64,000 bases of DNA, from assembly GCA_964624905.1 (NCBI GenBank), contig CAZUYK010000001.1, positions 1 through 64,000 of the forward strand. The letters are read 5' to 3'. The position numbers and the translations under genes were made by a program. This DNA comes from CAZRVH01 sp964624905. GTDB lineage: Bacteria > Patescibacteriota > Gracilibacteria > Peribacterales > Peribacteraceae. Under the pieces are notes generated by a model. The model made no database searches. It was not told the DNA's origin and was given only the letters and a program-made list of their open reading frames with translations. Shown here piece by piece: positions 48,563-57,229 of this stretch; position 1 is the first letter of the stretch, and each line of letters begins with the position of its first letter.

Positions 48563-51253
48563 TTATTCGGCTGCATCAGCTTTCTTGAGGGTCTTCCCCT
48601 CTTTCTTGGCGACCGCGTCCAACATCGATTTGCTGGGCGGGGGCAGGCCTCCCGTCGCTTCCAGCTTCGGCGTGAGATCGGCAAGCTCCTTCAATTCCGC
48701 ATCGGTCACGGGCTCCTGCAGCATCTGTTTCTTCTTAATGGCGTTGTAGGTATTCACCCACATCTCGCGGTCGCGCCACTTGCGGTATTCGTCCAACTTC
48801 ATGCCTTTGGCGCGTGCTTTCTTGCGCTCTTCCTCCTCCTTTTCCTTCGCCTTCTCGTCGGTCTTCTTTTGCATGGCGGCTTCTACCCCACTGTTCGCCC
48901 AGCGCAGGATCTTCTCCTCCACCACCGACCTCTTCTCGCTGTAGCGTTCGCGTGAGAGCGCACGCAACACGTCCACGCGATCTTCACCGCCTTCCACCTT
49001 CGGAGGCGGCAGGGTGGCCACGGAGAAGGGCTTCGTGGCGATACCATCGATGAGAACGCGCATGTAGGCGTGGTACTTGGGAAGGCTGAGGATATCCTTC
49101 GGCATCGCCATTTCCTCGAACTGCAGGCTCAGCGGCTCGGCATCGTCGGAACCGACCTGGAAGCTGACGATGGAACCGACGTTTCCGAACACCGCATCCT
49201 TTAGGGAGGAATCGCTTCCCCCAATCATCAGCTGGCCGATGTACTGGTGGGCCATGGTGAGGCTCAGGCGGTACTTGCGGGCCTCGGAGAGGATCGTCGC
49301 GAACGACTTGGTAGCGAAGTTCTGGAACTCGTCCACGTACAGGAAGAAGTCCTTGCGTTCCTTTTCGGGGATATCGGCGCGGCTCATGGCGTCAATCTGG
49401 AAACGCGTCACGAGCATGGAACCGAGGAAGGCGGCCGTGTCTTCGCCGATCTTTCCCTTGCTAAGGTTCACGAGCACGATCTTGCCCGTATCCATCGCAT
49501 GGCGAATGTCGAGCGTGCTCTTCACCTGTCCCACGATATTGCGGATGAGCGGGGTCGTGAGCAGCTGTCCCACTTTGTTTTGGATGGCAGCGATGGCTTC
49601 CGTACGGTATTTATCGGACCAGCCGGCGTATTCCACCTCCCAGAAACTCTTCACCACGGGATCCGTGACGTTGGACACGATCTTCGCGCGGTAGGCGTCG
49701 TCCCCGAACATGCGGAGGATTCCGAGCATGGAAGAGCCTTCGTTCTCCAACAAGGCGAGCAAGGTATTGCGCAGGATGTGCTCCATGCGTCCGGAGAAAG
49801 ACTCCGGCCATAGTTTCGTGAACACGCTCATGAGACCCGATGCGACGAGCGACCTCTGGTCTGGATTGGGTGCCTCCAACATGTTGAAGGAAATCGGGAA
49901 ATCCTTGTCCGCGGGCTCGAACAGGACGACGTCGTTGCTGCGCTCCTTCGGAGTAAAACGAAGGATGGCTTCGATGAGATCGCCGTGCGGATCGATGACT
50001 CCCACGCCCTTGCCGGCCATGATGTCGCTGTACACCATATTTTCCAAGATGGTGGACTTACCCATACCCGTCTTTCCGATAACGTAGACGTGGCGGCGTC
50101 GGTCATCCAGGCGGATGCCGAACTTGGTGCGCCTTCCGTGGAAGTTCGCTTCACCAAGGATAGTGAGGTTTTCGGCGGGATCGGTAACACCCGGAATGGG
50201 GAGATTTACCGGCGGTTCGAGCTTCTTCGAGATCACGCGATCGAGATTCTGGGTTTGGACGAGGATGGTCGGCACGTGCCAGAGAGTGGCCAGTTCCTCG
50301 CTGCTGAACGCGAACTTGGCCGACTTGAATCCAAGGGGAATGGATGCGCTCTCGACGGGATCATGCGTCGCGAATTCATTGGTCTGCGGCAATGTGAACT
50401 GTCGGAAGGCGGAAGCCATTTCCATCAGCTTCTTGCGGCCTTCGGCGGTATGCCCCTTGGGTACCACGACGCTAAGACGCATGTTGCAGTAAAACAGCAG
50501 CCTGTTCATCTTGTCCTTCGCCGCGGCGACGCTGTCTTCCTTTTCGTGGCTGCGGGAGCTGGTTGCGTCACTGCTGTCGTCGGAGCCCTTCTTTCCTTCG
50601 GAAACGGCGGCCTGGATCTTGGAAAACACCTTCCAGGTACGGAATCCTCCCAGCATCATGTAGAGCGGGAACACGGCGAGGCGCTTCCATCCCCTGCTGA
50701 GCGCCAGGGACGCGAAGAACGAGGCGTATTTCGGGGAGAGTCCGGCGATGCCCTTGCCGAGCAACGGCAGCACGCGAAGCGCGCGCTTGCGGTACTTGGA
50801 CGGGGCGGGTTCGATGGCGATCTGTACGTGACCGCGCATGGTCGGCAGCGGATAGCGCGCCAAGGCAGAGAGGATACCCGCGATGGGGTCCATGTTCGCG
50901 CCGCTCAAGAGGTCGTCGAACTGCGGGTGGCGCTTGATGGGGAAGATGTCCGGACTGTCGAGCGTCATGTCCATGGACACGACCTCTTCGCTCTCCTTCG
51001 TGGCGAACGGATCCTTCGTGAGGAATTCGATATCGGTGTCCGGATACTGCGCGTAGAGCTGGCTTTCGATGAGCGAGGCGCTGTTCTCCGTCGTGCGGAC
51101 GAAGAGCGATACCTTGCCGTCCGCGTAGCCCATTTCCAGCCCGAGCGGCTCATCCCCTGCCAACGAATGGAACGCGGCGAGCGCGGATTCCATGTACTGC
51201 GGACCGCGTTCGTTTTCCTGGCCGGGCCGGACTTGGAGGAGCATGGGCGTCAT
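48563..51253 (-). CDS. Type IV secretion-like ATPase (TraD/VirD4-HerA type), 896 aa
   Basis: Large P-loop ATPase of a kind very common in CPR genomes. Residues ~1-330 contain a beta-rich N domain and one hydrophobic patch (~175-205). Walker A VIGKTGMGKST lies near residue 392 (RRRHVYVIGKTGMGKSTILE), GVGVIDPHGDLIEAILR follows, Walker B FFLYVDEFQNFA lies near 640 and LTMAHQYIGQL is the sensor region. The end is a charged coiled coil (KTDEKAKEKEEEERKKARAK). Related to conjugative coupling proteins and HerA/FtsK pumps. No VirB6/VirB8/VirB10 or relaxase gene is near, so a role in DNA uptake, pilus function or chromosome movement is open. 13 bases downstream of hrcA, probably co-transcribed. Confidence 0.85.
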   Translation of the reverse strand: MTPMLLQVRPGQENERGPQYMESALAAFHSLAGDEPLGLEMGYADGKVSLFVRTTENSASLIESQLYAQYPDTDIEFLTKDPFATKESEEVVSMDMTLDSPDIFPIKRHPQFDDLLSGANMDPIAGILSALARYPLPTMRGHVQIAIEPAPSKYRKRALRVLPLLGKGIAGLSPKYASFFASLALSRGWKRLAVFPLYMMLGGFRTWKVFSKIQAAVSEGKKGSDDSSDATSSRSHEKEDSVAAAKDKMNRLLFYCNMRLSVVVPKGHTAEGRKKLMEMASAFRQFTLPQTNEFATHDPVESASIPLGFKSAKFAFSSEELATLWHVPTILVQTQNLDRVISKKLEPPVNLPIPGVTDPAENLTILGEANFHGRRTKFGIRLDDRRRHVYVIGKTGMGKSTILENMVYSDIMAGKGVGVIDPHGDLIEAILRFTPKERSNDVVLFEPADKDFPISFNMLEAPNPDQRSLVASGLMSVFTKLWPESFSGRMEHILRNTLLALLENEGSSMLGILRMFGDDAYRAKIVSNVTDPVVKSFWEVEYAGWSDKYRTEAIAAIQNKVGQLLTTPLIRNIVGQVKSTLDIRHAMDTGKIVLVNLSKGKIGEDTAAFLGSMLVTRFQIDAMSRADIPEKERKDFFLYVDEFQNFATKSFATILSEARKYRLSLTMAHQYIGQLMIGGSDSSLKDAVFGNVGSIVSFQVGSDDAEPLSLQFEEMAMPKDILSLPKYHAYMRVLIDGIATKPFSVATLPPPKVEGGEDRVDVLRALSRERYSEKRSVVEEKILRWANSGVEAAMQKKTDEKAKEKEEEERKKARAKGMKLDEYRKWRDREMWVNTYNAIKKKQMLQEPVTDAELKELADLTPKLEATGGLPPPSKSMLDAVAKKEGKTLKKADAAE

Positions 51254-51266
51254 GTGTGTCTGGATC

Positions 51267-51977
51267 TTAGGCGGTTTTGAGTAAGTCCGAAACGAGATCG
51301 AGTGCGACCGTGTTGTAGGCGTAATCCATGCGCATCGGACCGATGACGCCGATCACTCCTTTCTGGTCACGCACTTTGAATCCCTTGATGATGAGGCTGC
51401 AACTCTGGATCTCCGGGAGGAGATGGTCTTCCCCGATGTAGTAGCGCACCTTGTCATCCACTTCGACGTGGTCGAGCAGGTTGGAAACGCGTTGTTCCAA
51501 TACCTCGACAACGCCGCTCGCCATCACCGGATCGTTCTGGAATTCCGGAAGGCGCAGCGTGTTCGCCAGTCCCATGTAATACACGCGCTCCTTATGCGGA
51601 ACCGTAGCGAACGCGACCTGCGGGATCATCTTCGAAAGCAACGCGACCGCCTCGTACACGCGCTCCTGGTCCTTACGCTCGAAATATTGCTCTTTCAATT
51701 CATTGAACTTCGTACGGACCTTCTTCTCCTGGCTCGTCGGCTCCATGAAATCCCGCACGTAAATGCGGTATCCCTTGGCCGTCGGGACTCTTCCAGCGGA
51801 AATATGGGGCTGTTCCAGGAAGCCTTCCTCACCAAGCACCCTCATTTCGTTGCGGATCGTGGCGCAAGACAAAGGAAACACGCCGCTGTCGATGATCTGC
51901 TTGCTTCCGACGGGAATGGCGGTTTGTATGAATTCGTCGATGATGGCAGCTAATAGCTTGGCCTGCCTGGTATTCAT
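51267..51977 (-). CDS. hrcA: Heat-inducible transcription repressor HrcA
   Basis: 236 aa, about 100 shorter than usual. N-terminal winged helix: RQAKLLAAIIDEFIQTAIPV, CATIRNEMRVLGEEGFLEQP, HISAGRVPTAKGYRIYV. The shortened rest keeps the C-terminal GAF-like end (GVIGVIGPMRMDYAYNTVAL). HrcA binds the CIRCE operator and represses chaperone genes until misfolded protein rises. A CIRCE-like inverted repeat overlaps its own -10 box, so it is self-regulated. No groE or dnaK gene lies in this window; the ATPase gene downstream would be heat-induced with it. Confidence 0.93.
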   Translation of the reverse strand: MNTRQAKLLAAIIDEFIQTAIPVGSKQIIDSGVFPLSCATIRNEMRVLGEEGFLEQPHISAGRVPTAKGYRIYVRDFMEPTSQEKKVRTKFNELKEQYFERKDQERVYEAVALLSKMIPQVAFATVPHKERVYYMGLANTLRLPEFQNDPVMASGVVEVLEQRVSNLLDHVEVDDKVRYYIGEDHLLPEIQSCSLIIKGFKVRDQKGVIGVIGPMRMDYAYNTVALDLVSDLLKTA

Positions 51978-51985
51978 ATACTCTG

Positions 51986-51991
51986 ATTATA
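51986..51991 (-). promoter_or_regulatory. Extended -10 TGC-TATAAT of hrcA
   Basis: Minus strand TGC-TATAAT ends 8 bases before the hrcA ATG (51977) and overlaps the CIRCE arm. Confidence 0.7.
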
Positions 51992-52015
51992 GCACTTTAA
52001 AGCCCTGAGTGCCAG
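51989..52015. promoter_or_regulatory. CIRCE operator (HrcA binding site)
   Basis: ATAGCACTT-N9-GAGTGCCAG on the plus strand. Consensus is TTAGCACTC-N9-GAGTGCTAA: 7 of 9 bases match in each arm and the 9-base spacer is exact. It covers the hrcA promoter. Confidence 0.85.
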
Positions 52016-52041
52016 ATCCGGATACCAGGAAAAACGCTGAT

Positions 52042-52260
52042 TTAGGCCTTCTTTCCGCTCTTCTCGAGACGGCTCTTGAAGCGGTCAATGCGGCCTCCGC
52101 GGCGCTCGGTCTGGCGCTTACCCGTGTAGATCGGGTGGCAGGCGCGGCAGGTTTCCACCGTTTGCTCCTTCACCGTGCTCGGGATTTCGTACACTGCCCC
52201 GCAGTTGGTGCAGGTCATTTTGGCATCGGCGTGCATTTCAGGGTGGATTCCGGTCTTCAT
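52042..52260 (-). CDS. rpmE: 50S ribosomal protein L31
   Basis: 72 aa. MKTGIHPEMHADAKMTCTNC at the start; zinc ligands Cys17, Cys20, Cys38 and Cys41 (CTNC and CRACHP), so the zinc-containing form. HPIYTGKRQTERRGGRIDRF is the classical end motif. A TAGAAT box ends 9 bases before the ATG. Confidence 0.95.
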   Translation of the reverse strand: MKTGIHPEMHADAKMTCTNCGAVYEIPSTVKEQTVETCRACHPIYTGKRQTERRGGRIDRFKSRLEKSGKKA

Positions 52261-52269
52261 AGTGCGGGG

Positions 52270-52275
52270 ATTCTA
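52270..52275 (-). promoter_or_regulatory. -10 box TAGAAT of rpmE, leaderless type
   Basis: Minus strand TTAGAAT ends 9 bases before the ATG at 52260. Confidence 0.55.
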
Positions 52276-52329
52276 AGGCAAATAAGCTGTAAGGCAAGCG
52301 AATTTAAGCAATAATGAAGACACAGAGTA

Positions 52330-52358
52330 TTGACAATATACATTTTATGTTACATAAT
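52330..52358 (+). promoter_or_regulatory. Consensus promoter TTGACA-17-CATAAT (class B)
   Basis: Perfect -35 (52330-52335), 17-base spacer, CATAAT (52353-52358). It lies inside the longer in-frame ORF from 52314 and so sets the start at 52410. Confidence 0.8.
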
Positions 52359-52409
52359 ATTAATAAGGTTCTATCAACAATTCTGCCCTTTTACACGAAC
52401 GGTGATCAC

Positions 52410-52841
52410 ATGACCCCATTTTTCCCGCATAACGCGGCAACGTATCTTGCTGTTTTCAATAGCTTCTTGCGCATTGTTCAAGACGGAAACAAACTTGAAG
52501 TTTCGCAAGAAGGCCCTGAGTGCGAGCTATGGCAGCGCGGCAAACCGATGAAATTCCTCAAGCCCATCGACCTCATCTTTGAGGGCACGTGCGGCGAACA
52601 GCCTTTATCCGAGGAGCAAATGCTATGGTTTCGACGCAGCATGGAAGAAATAAGGCCTCAAGGCATTATTGCATTCACTACATGCTGTTACGGCTACTGC
52701 GAAGCGACGCAACGTACACTCCGGGAAGCACTCCCCGATGTTCAAATGCACTTCCCTCGCATGAACATCGGGGGCGACCATCCATATCGGTACCGTGCAA
52801 TTTTTAGCAAACTCATGGACATGGGGATCATTGGAATATAA
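52410..52841 (+). CDS. Hypothetical protein, 143 aa, class-B expression unit
   Basis: Start ATG 52410 (MTPFFPHNAATYLAVFNSFL): the promoter at 52330-52358 excludes earlier starts, and GGTGATC before the ATG can pair with the 3' end of 16S rRNA. No family recognised. Mixed alpha/beta, with FTTCCYGYCEATQRTLREAL holding three cysteines near residue 85-90, and ELWQRGKPMKFLKPIDLIFE. Cytoplasmic. A terminator shared with gyrA follows at 52868. Base composition is lower in GC than the flanking rpmE and gyrA. Confidence 0.6.
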   Translation: MTPFFPHNAATYLAVFNSFLRIVQDGNKLEVSQEGPECELWQRGKPMKFLKPIDLIFEGTCGEQPLSEEQMLWFRRSMEEIRPQGIIAFTTCCYGYCEATQRTLREALPDVQMHFPRMNIGGDHPYRYRAIFSKLMDMGIIGI

Positions 52842-52867
52842 GGACATCCGTTGATAAGAACCCATCG

Positions 52868-52903
52868 AAAGACCGTCAGATTTTATATCCGACGGTCTTT
52901 TTT
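52868..52903. terminator. Bidirectional terminator between hypothetical gene and gyrA
   Basis: AAAGACCGTC pairs with GACGGTCTTT around a 13-base AT-rich loop; T runs on the plus strand and A run (T on minus) on the other. Confidence 0.85.
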
Positions 52904-52918
52904 GTAGATGCATTTTTA

Positions 52919-55130
52919 TCACTTCACCTCCTTCATCGCCTTCTTTTTGCTCTTCTTGGCGGCCTTTTCGATCAATTCAGCCTCTTCGAACAGCTGTTCC
53001 GTCTCCCCTTCGCGCTCCTCGGCGGCAGCAGCCAGGATGGCTTCCTCGGCTTCCTTGTCGAACATCACGACGCTCATGGTAGCCACCTTATCCGGCGGAT
53101 CCAGGCGCATCACGATGACACCCTGCGTGGCGCGTCCGCGGCTCGGGATGTCGGAGAGCGACATGCGGATCGTCTGTCCTTCGCGCGAGATGCAGAGCAG
53201 GTCGCCCTGGGCGCCTTCCTCGAGAACGACGGCTCCGATGATGTCTCCCGTCTTTGCGGTGAGCTGGGCGGCTTTCACTCCGCTGCCCCCGCGTCCCTGG
53301 AAGCGGTATTCGGTGACGGGGCTCATCTTGCCGAGTCCGTTCTCCATCACCACCATCAAGCTACTCTTGCTGGCATCGCGGATGACGCCTGCCTCGACGA
53401 CGCGGTCATTGGCATCCAAGCGGATACCGATGACGCCCGCGGCGGCGCGACCCATGGAGCGCACATCCTCTTCGGGGAAGCGGATGGCCTTTCCTTTCTT
53501 GGAGACGATGAGGATTTCGTTCTGACCCGTGGTGGCAAGCACCCACTTCAACTCCTCCCCTTCCGGCATTTTCTGCGCGATGAGACCGCTGCGGCGGATG
53601 TTGTCGAACTCCGCGACTTCCGTGCGCTTCACCGTACCCGCGTCCGTGATCATGAAGAGGAACTTCGCCTGGCTGAGGTCGGCCTTGAGGATGGCGGTGA
53701 TGCGCTCCTCCGGCTTGAGCTGGAGCAGGTTCACGATCGCCTGTCCGCGCGCGATACGGCCCGCCTGGGGCAACTCGTACGCAGGCATCTGGAACACGCG
53801 TCCCGTGTTCGTGAAGAACAGGAGGTCGTCGTGGTTCATGACGTGCAGGATGGACAACACTTCATCATCGTCCTTCACGTCGGCGCCCTTGATACCCTTG
53901 CCTCCGCGGTTCTGCGCACGGAACTGCAACGGCGAGTTGCGCTTCACGTAGCCCGAGCGCGTCAGCGTGACGATCATCGGGGCGTTCGGGATCGTGTCCT
54001 TGGCGGAGAACTCGCCCGCGGCCGTGGTGACGATGGCCGTGCGGCGCTCGTCCCCGTAGGACTTTTTGATATCGGCAAGCTCGTCTTTCATGATCTGGTC
54101 GATGCGCTTCTTGTCCTTCAGGATCGCCTCGCACTCGGCGATGAACGCCTTCTTCTCCTTCAGTTCATCCTCGATCTTCTTGCGCTCGAGTCCCGCGAGG
54201 GTCTGGAGGCGCATATCCAGGATAGCCTTGGCCTGGATCTCGGAGAGCTTGAATTTCTTGATGAGCTGCTCCTGGGCGATTTCCTTCGTCTCCGACTTGC
54301 GGATGGTGGCGACGACTTCGTCGATGTGATCCAAGGCGATGGAGAGTCCTTCCAAAATGTGGGCGCGTTCCTTGGCGCGGTCGCGGTCGAATGTGACGCG
54401 GCGGGTGATGACCACGCGGCGGTGATCGATGAAGACCTGCAGCATTTCCTGCAAGTTCATGAGGCGCGGCTGGATGCCGTCGGCCAAGGCGATCATGTTG
54501 TAGCCGAAGCTGCTCTGGAGCTCGGTGTGCTTGTAGAGCTGGTTGAGGATCTTCTGCGGGTACGCGTCTTTCTTGAGTTCGATGATGATGCGGATTCCTT
54601 CGCGATCGGTTTCGTCGCGGATATCGCTGATACCGACGATCACCTTCTCGTTGACGAGGTCGGCCATCTTCTCGATGAGCGTCGTCTTGTTCACCTGGTA
54701 CGGGATTTCGGAGATGCGGATGTGATAGCGGCCGCCCGTCGTCTCCTCGATCTCCGCCTTGCCGCGCACCATCAAAGAACCGCGTCCCGTGAGGTAGGCC
54801 TGTCGGATCACTTCCTTGTCATACACGATGCCTCCCGTCGGGAAGTCCGGACCCTGGATGAACTTCAGAAGATCCTCGACCGTCGCGTCGTCGTTCTCCA
54901 AAAGGTGCATGGTCGCGTTCACCACTTCGTTCAGGTTGTGCGGCGGGATGTTCGTCGCCATACCGACGGCGATACCGACGGAACCGTTGAGGAGCAGGTT
55001 CGGGATCTTCGACGGAAGCACGGCGGGTTCCTTGCGGCTGGCGTCGTAGTTGGGGTGGAAATCAACCGTGTTCTTGTCGATGTCCTGAAGGATTTCATCG
55101 GTGATCTTCGCCATCTTCGCCTCGGTGTAA
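52919..55130 (-). CDS. gyrA: DNA gyrase subunit A, C-terminal part (cut at scaffold gap)
   Basis: 736 residues from the active-site tyrosine (YTEAKMAKITDEILQDIDKN) to the stop. Contains the rest of the breakage-reunion domain (SRKEPAVLPSKIPNLLLNGS, VGIAVGMATNIPPHNLNEV), the coiled-coil arm and the C-terminal beta-pinwheel. The GyrA box is recognisable as QNRGGKGIKGADVK, so this is GyrA rather than ParC. The acidic/basic tail is short. The upstream piece continues across ten N at 55131-55140 but does not join in frame. Confidence 0.93.
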
Positions 55131-55140
55131 NNNNNNNNNN
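55131..55140. other. Scaffold gap (10 N) inside gyrA
   Basis: Ten N. Both sides carry the same ~36-base stretch coding YTEAKMAKITDEI, with three synonymous differences, so the join may hide an insertion or be a misassembly. Confidence 0.95.
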
Positions 55141-55706
55141 ACCGGGAAGTCGATCAGGCCGTTGACGACATGGGGGTTGTTCGCAATCGGGATCTTCTTC
55201 GGGAGATCCTCAGGGGGTGCGAGCACGACCCGTTTTGCTTCGATCTCATCCGTGATCTTCGCCATCTTCGCTTCGGTGTAACGCATGGCGGCCGCGCCGT
55301 CGCCGTCGATGGAACCGAAGTTTCCCTGTCCGTGGATCAGCGGATAACGCATGGAGAAGTCCTGGGCCATACGGACCATCGCTTCGTACACCGGGCTGTC
55401 TCCGTGCGGGTGGTACTTTCCGAGCACGTCTCCCACCACGAGGGCGGACTTACGGAACTTGGCGCCGGAGCGCAGTCCGAGTTCGTTCATGGAGTACAGG
55501 ATGCGGCGGTGCACCGGCTTCAAACCGTCGCGGGCATCCGGAAGGGCGCGTGCGACGATGACGCTCATCGCGTAATCGAGGTAGCTTTCCTCCATTTCGC
55601 TTACGATCGGGCGCGGCCTGATGCGACCGGCACTGGAGAGCATTTCCCCGTCTCCTCCCATGAGAGGCTGCTGATCGGGAGATGGAGTGGATTCTTTTGC
55701 AGACAT
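55141..55706 (-). CDS. gyrA: DNA gyrase subunit A, N-terminal part, with unexplained 33-residue end
   Basis: Start at 55706 (MSAKESTPSPDQQPLMGGDG). Residues ~35-155 are standard GyrA (SYLDYAMSVIVARALPDARD, GLKPVHRRILYSMNELGL, KSALVVGDVLGKYHPHGDSP, DGDGAAAMRYTEAKMAKITD) with active-site Tyr143. After ITDEI the frame runs on for 33 residues (EAKRVVLAPPEDLPKKIPIA, then NNPHVVNGLIDFP) that do not belong to GyrA and meet the gap. A TAGATT box lies 13 bases before the ATG. Confidence 0.88.
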
Positions 55707-55791
55707 AAGGAAAGGCGAAAATCTAGCCCGTCGATGATAACGATTTTCGCAATAGATGGAAGTCTTTTGAACAAAAAGAAGGATCAGGACA

Positions 55792-55820
55792 TTGACAAAA
55801 ATGATGATTTTTATTATTAT
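55792..55820 (+). promoter_or_regulatory. Consensus promoter TTGACA-17-TATTAT (class B)
   Basis: Perfect -35 (55792-55797), 17-base spacer, TATTAT (55815-55820), ~103 bases before the ATG at 55924. Confidence 0.8.
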
Positions 55821-55848
55821 ATTGCGCCGCTCATTCAGATCATCAACT

Positions 55849-55896
55849 CCCCCGTGCGCTATGGTTCCAATTTCGGAACCAGAGCCCCACGGGGCA
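55849..55896 (+). ncRNA. Structured mRNA leader of the secreted-protein gene
   Basis: Outer stem CCCCGTG/CACGGGG encloses inner hairpin GGTTCC-AATTTC-GGAACC; then AAAGGAG Shine-Dalgarno. May stabilise the message or regulate translation. Confidence 0.5.
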
Positions 55897-55923
55897 GAAC
55901 AACTACCCGAAAGGAGTCCGTTC

Positions 55924-56634
55924 ATGAAACGCTCGTTCCTCAGTCTGTGTCTGGTCGCCGTCATGGCGATCGCCGCGCATGCGGAAGACAAGAAACCCGG
56001 CACCGCGACGTTCGTCGTCTCCGGCACCGAAGGATGCGCGCTCAGTTTGGAAGTTCCCGGCTCCGACAGCCTGGACCAACCGGCCGCGCTGCCGACATTC
56101 GAAGGACTCGCCCTCGGCGAGAACGACGAAGTGACGGTGACGCTTCAAAAGGGCGTCCTGGCCGCCAAGAAAACCGGCAGCATGACGATGGTCGTGGAAG
56201 ACGTCCAAGACGGCCTCCTCTACTTGGTCACTCCCGATTGGGACGGCCTTAGCATGCCGAGCACGTTGCCGGCGTTCGAAGGAATCTCCCTCGCGAAGAA
56301 CGACCCCGTCGTCGTGACCGTGGCCCTGAAGAAGAAAGGCGCCGCCGGCAAGACGGCCGCCCATACCGGCGGACCAGACTGCAAGTGTCGCCAGTGCCAA
56401 CGGATCGCGAACATCGCTGCCCGGGACGAAGCCAAGCTGAAAGAGATCCTCACGGTGGCCCAAAGCCTGAAGAAACGTGAAGACCTCAAGAAGCTGACAC
56501 CGGTACTGCTCGACTTCTTCGGCGACGACAAGGCCGCGGCCGAGAAGTTCATGCGGAAGGTCGACAAGGAATTGGTCGATCCGGCCAACCTGAAGAACTT
56601 CACACTCGAGGACATCCTCCAGTTCGCAAAGTAA
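55924..56634 (+). CDS. Secreted protein with duplicated beta module, 236 aa, class-B unit
   Basis: Signal peptide MKRSFLSLCLVAVMAIAAHA. Strong Shine-Dalgarno AAAGGAG 7 bases before the ATG. Two related ~75-residue modules follow: ALPTFEGLALGENDEVTVTL and TLPAFEGISLAKNDPVVVTV are matching segments. Then CKCRQCQRI, a small Cys-rich motif that could bind metal or heme, and a helical end (LKKREDLKKLTPVLLDFFGD). No family recognised. Complete unit with promoter, leader and terminator, inserted between gyrA and rsmI. Confidence 0.72.
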   Translation: MKRSFLSLCLVAVMAIAAHAEDKKPGTATFVVSGTEGCALSLEVPGSDSLDQPAALPTFEGLALGENDEVTVTLQKGVLAAKKTGSMTMVVEDVQDGLLYLVTPDWDGLSMPSTLPAFEGISLAKNDPVVVTVALKKKGAAGKTAAHTGGPDCKCRQCQRIANIAARDEAKLKEILTVAQSLKKREDLKKLTPVLLDFFGDDKAAAEKFMRKVDKELVDPANLKNFTLEDILQFAK

Positions 56635-56653
56635 CGTTCTGCTCCACGGCGCT

Positions 56654-56694
56654 GCCGCTAGTCCCCCTTTGTATCGGGGCTAGCGGCTTTTTTT
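56654..56694 (+). terminator. Strong terminator of the secreted-protein gene
   Basis: GCCGCTAGTCCCC pairs with GGGGCTAGCGGC and is followed by seven T, 20 bases after the stop. Confidence 0.9.
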
Positions 56695-56697
56695 GAA

Positions 56698-56722
56698 AAA
56701 CCCTCCGCATCGGGAGGGTTAC
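56698..56722 (-). terminator. Terminator of the minus-strand membrane-protein gene
   Basis: Minus strand ACCCTCC-CGATGC-GGAGGGT followed by TTTTTC, 26 bases after the stop at 56748. Back-to-back with the terminator at 56654. Confidence 0.8.
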
Positions 56723-56747
56723 TTCCTTTCATGGAAGGAATCGGGTG

Positions 56748-57125
56748 TCAGAGCAAGGCGATGATACACACGCCGAGCGCCATGCTGCCGAAGATGCAAC
56801 ACCAGGAGAAAAGCAGTGCGATGATCGCAGGCGTGTCATCCTCGACTTCGATCTGGAACGTCTGAGGGACGCATTGGACCGGAGAACGGATCTCGCAGTG
56901 GATGGAGTACAGGACCATTCCTCCTGCCAGAAGCGACGCCGCCACGAACTGAAGGGTTGCGATCAAGCGATGATCCGGACACAACTGGTTGCACTCGGCG
57001 CGAAAATACGAGACCAAGCCCAATGCAATCCAAATAAGCATCCGGCTGTACAAGAAATGCGGGGCGCTCATGGACCGATACAAAGCCCACATGCCGACCG
57101 CTCCGCAGATGATGGGGAACAACAT
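56748..57125 (-). CDS. Four-helix membrane protein, 125 aa, class-B unit
   Basis: About four TM segments (MLFPIICGAVGMWALYRSM, YSRMLIWIALGLVSYF, IATLQFVAASLLAGGMVLY, IALLFSWCCIFGSMALGVC) with cysteines in the loops (ECNQLCPDH, HCEIRSPVQC). No family recognised. AAAGGGAGG Shine-Dalgarno ~7 bases before the ATG, and a TTGACG-16-TATCGT promoter. Own terminator. Convergent with the secreted-protein gene. Confidence 0.68.
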   Translation of the reverse strand: MLFPIICGAVGMWALYRSMSAPHFLYSRMLIWIALGLVSYFRAECNQLCPDHRLIATLQFVAASLLAGGMVLYSIHCEIRSPVQCVPQTFQIEVEDDTPAIIALLFSWCCIFGSMALGVCIIALL

Positions 57126-57174
57126 GGAACAGCCTCCCTTTCTGATTCCTGAGATACGAAAGGACGATGGGGCT

Positions 57175-57202
57175 ACGATAGGCCGAAGTTTGGCATCGTC
57201 AA
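57175..57202 (-). promoter_or_regulatory. Classical promoter TTGACG-16-TATCGT (class B)
   Basis: Minus strand -35 at 57197-57202, -10 at 57175-57180. Leader has a CCTTTC/GAAAGG hairpin next to the Shine-Dalgarno site. Confidence 0.65.
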
Positions 57203-57211
57203 GCGCGGTTG

Positions 57212-57217
57212 TATGCT
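57212..57217 (+). promoter_or_regulatory. -10 box TATGCT of rsmI, leaderless type
   Basis: TATGCT ends 12 bases before ATG 57230; excludes an in-frame start at 57209. Confidence 0.55.
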
Positions 57218-57229
57218 AGGCTGAGCCCA

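Noticed and set aside
48563..51253. Integrative conjugative element
   Set aside because: Only the coupling-type ATPase is present; no relaxase, VirB channel genes, integrase or att repeats, and neighbours are housekeeping genes.
55131..55280. Intein in gyrA
   Set aside because: The site fits, but no Cys/Ser splice start, HN end or intein blocks are visible next to the gap; kept only as one option.
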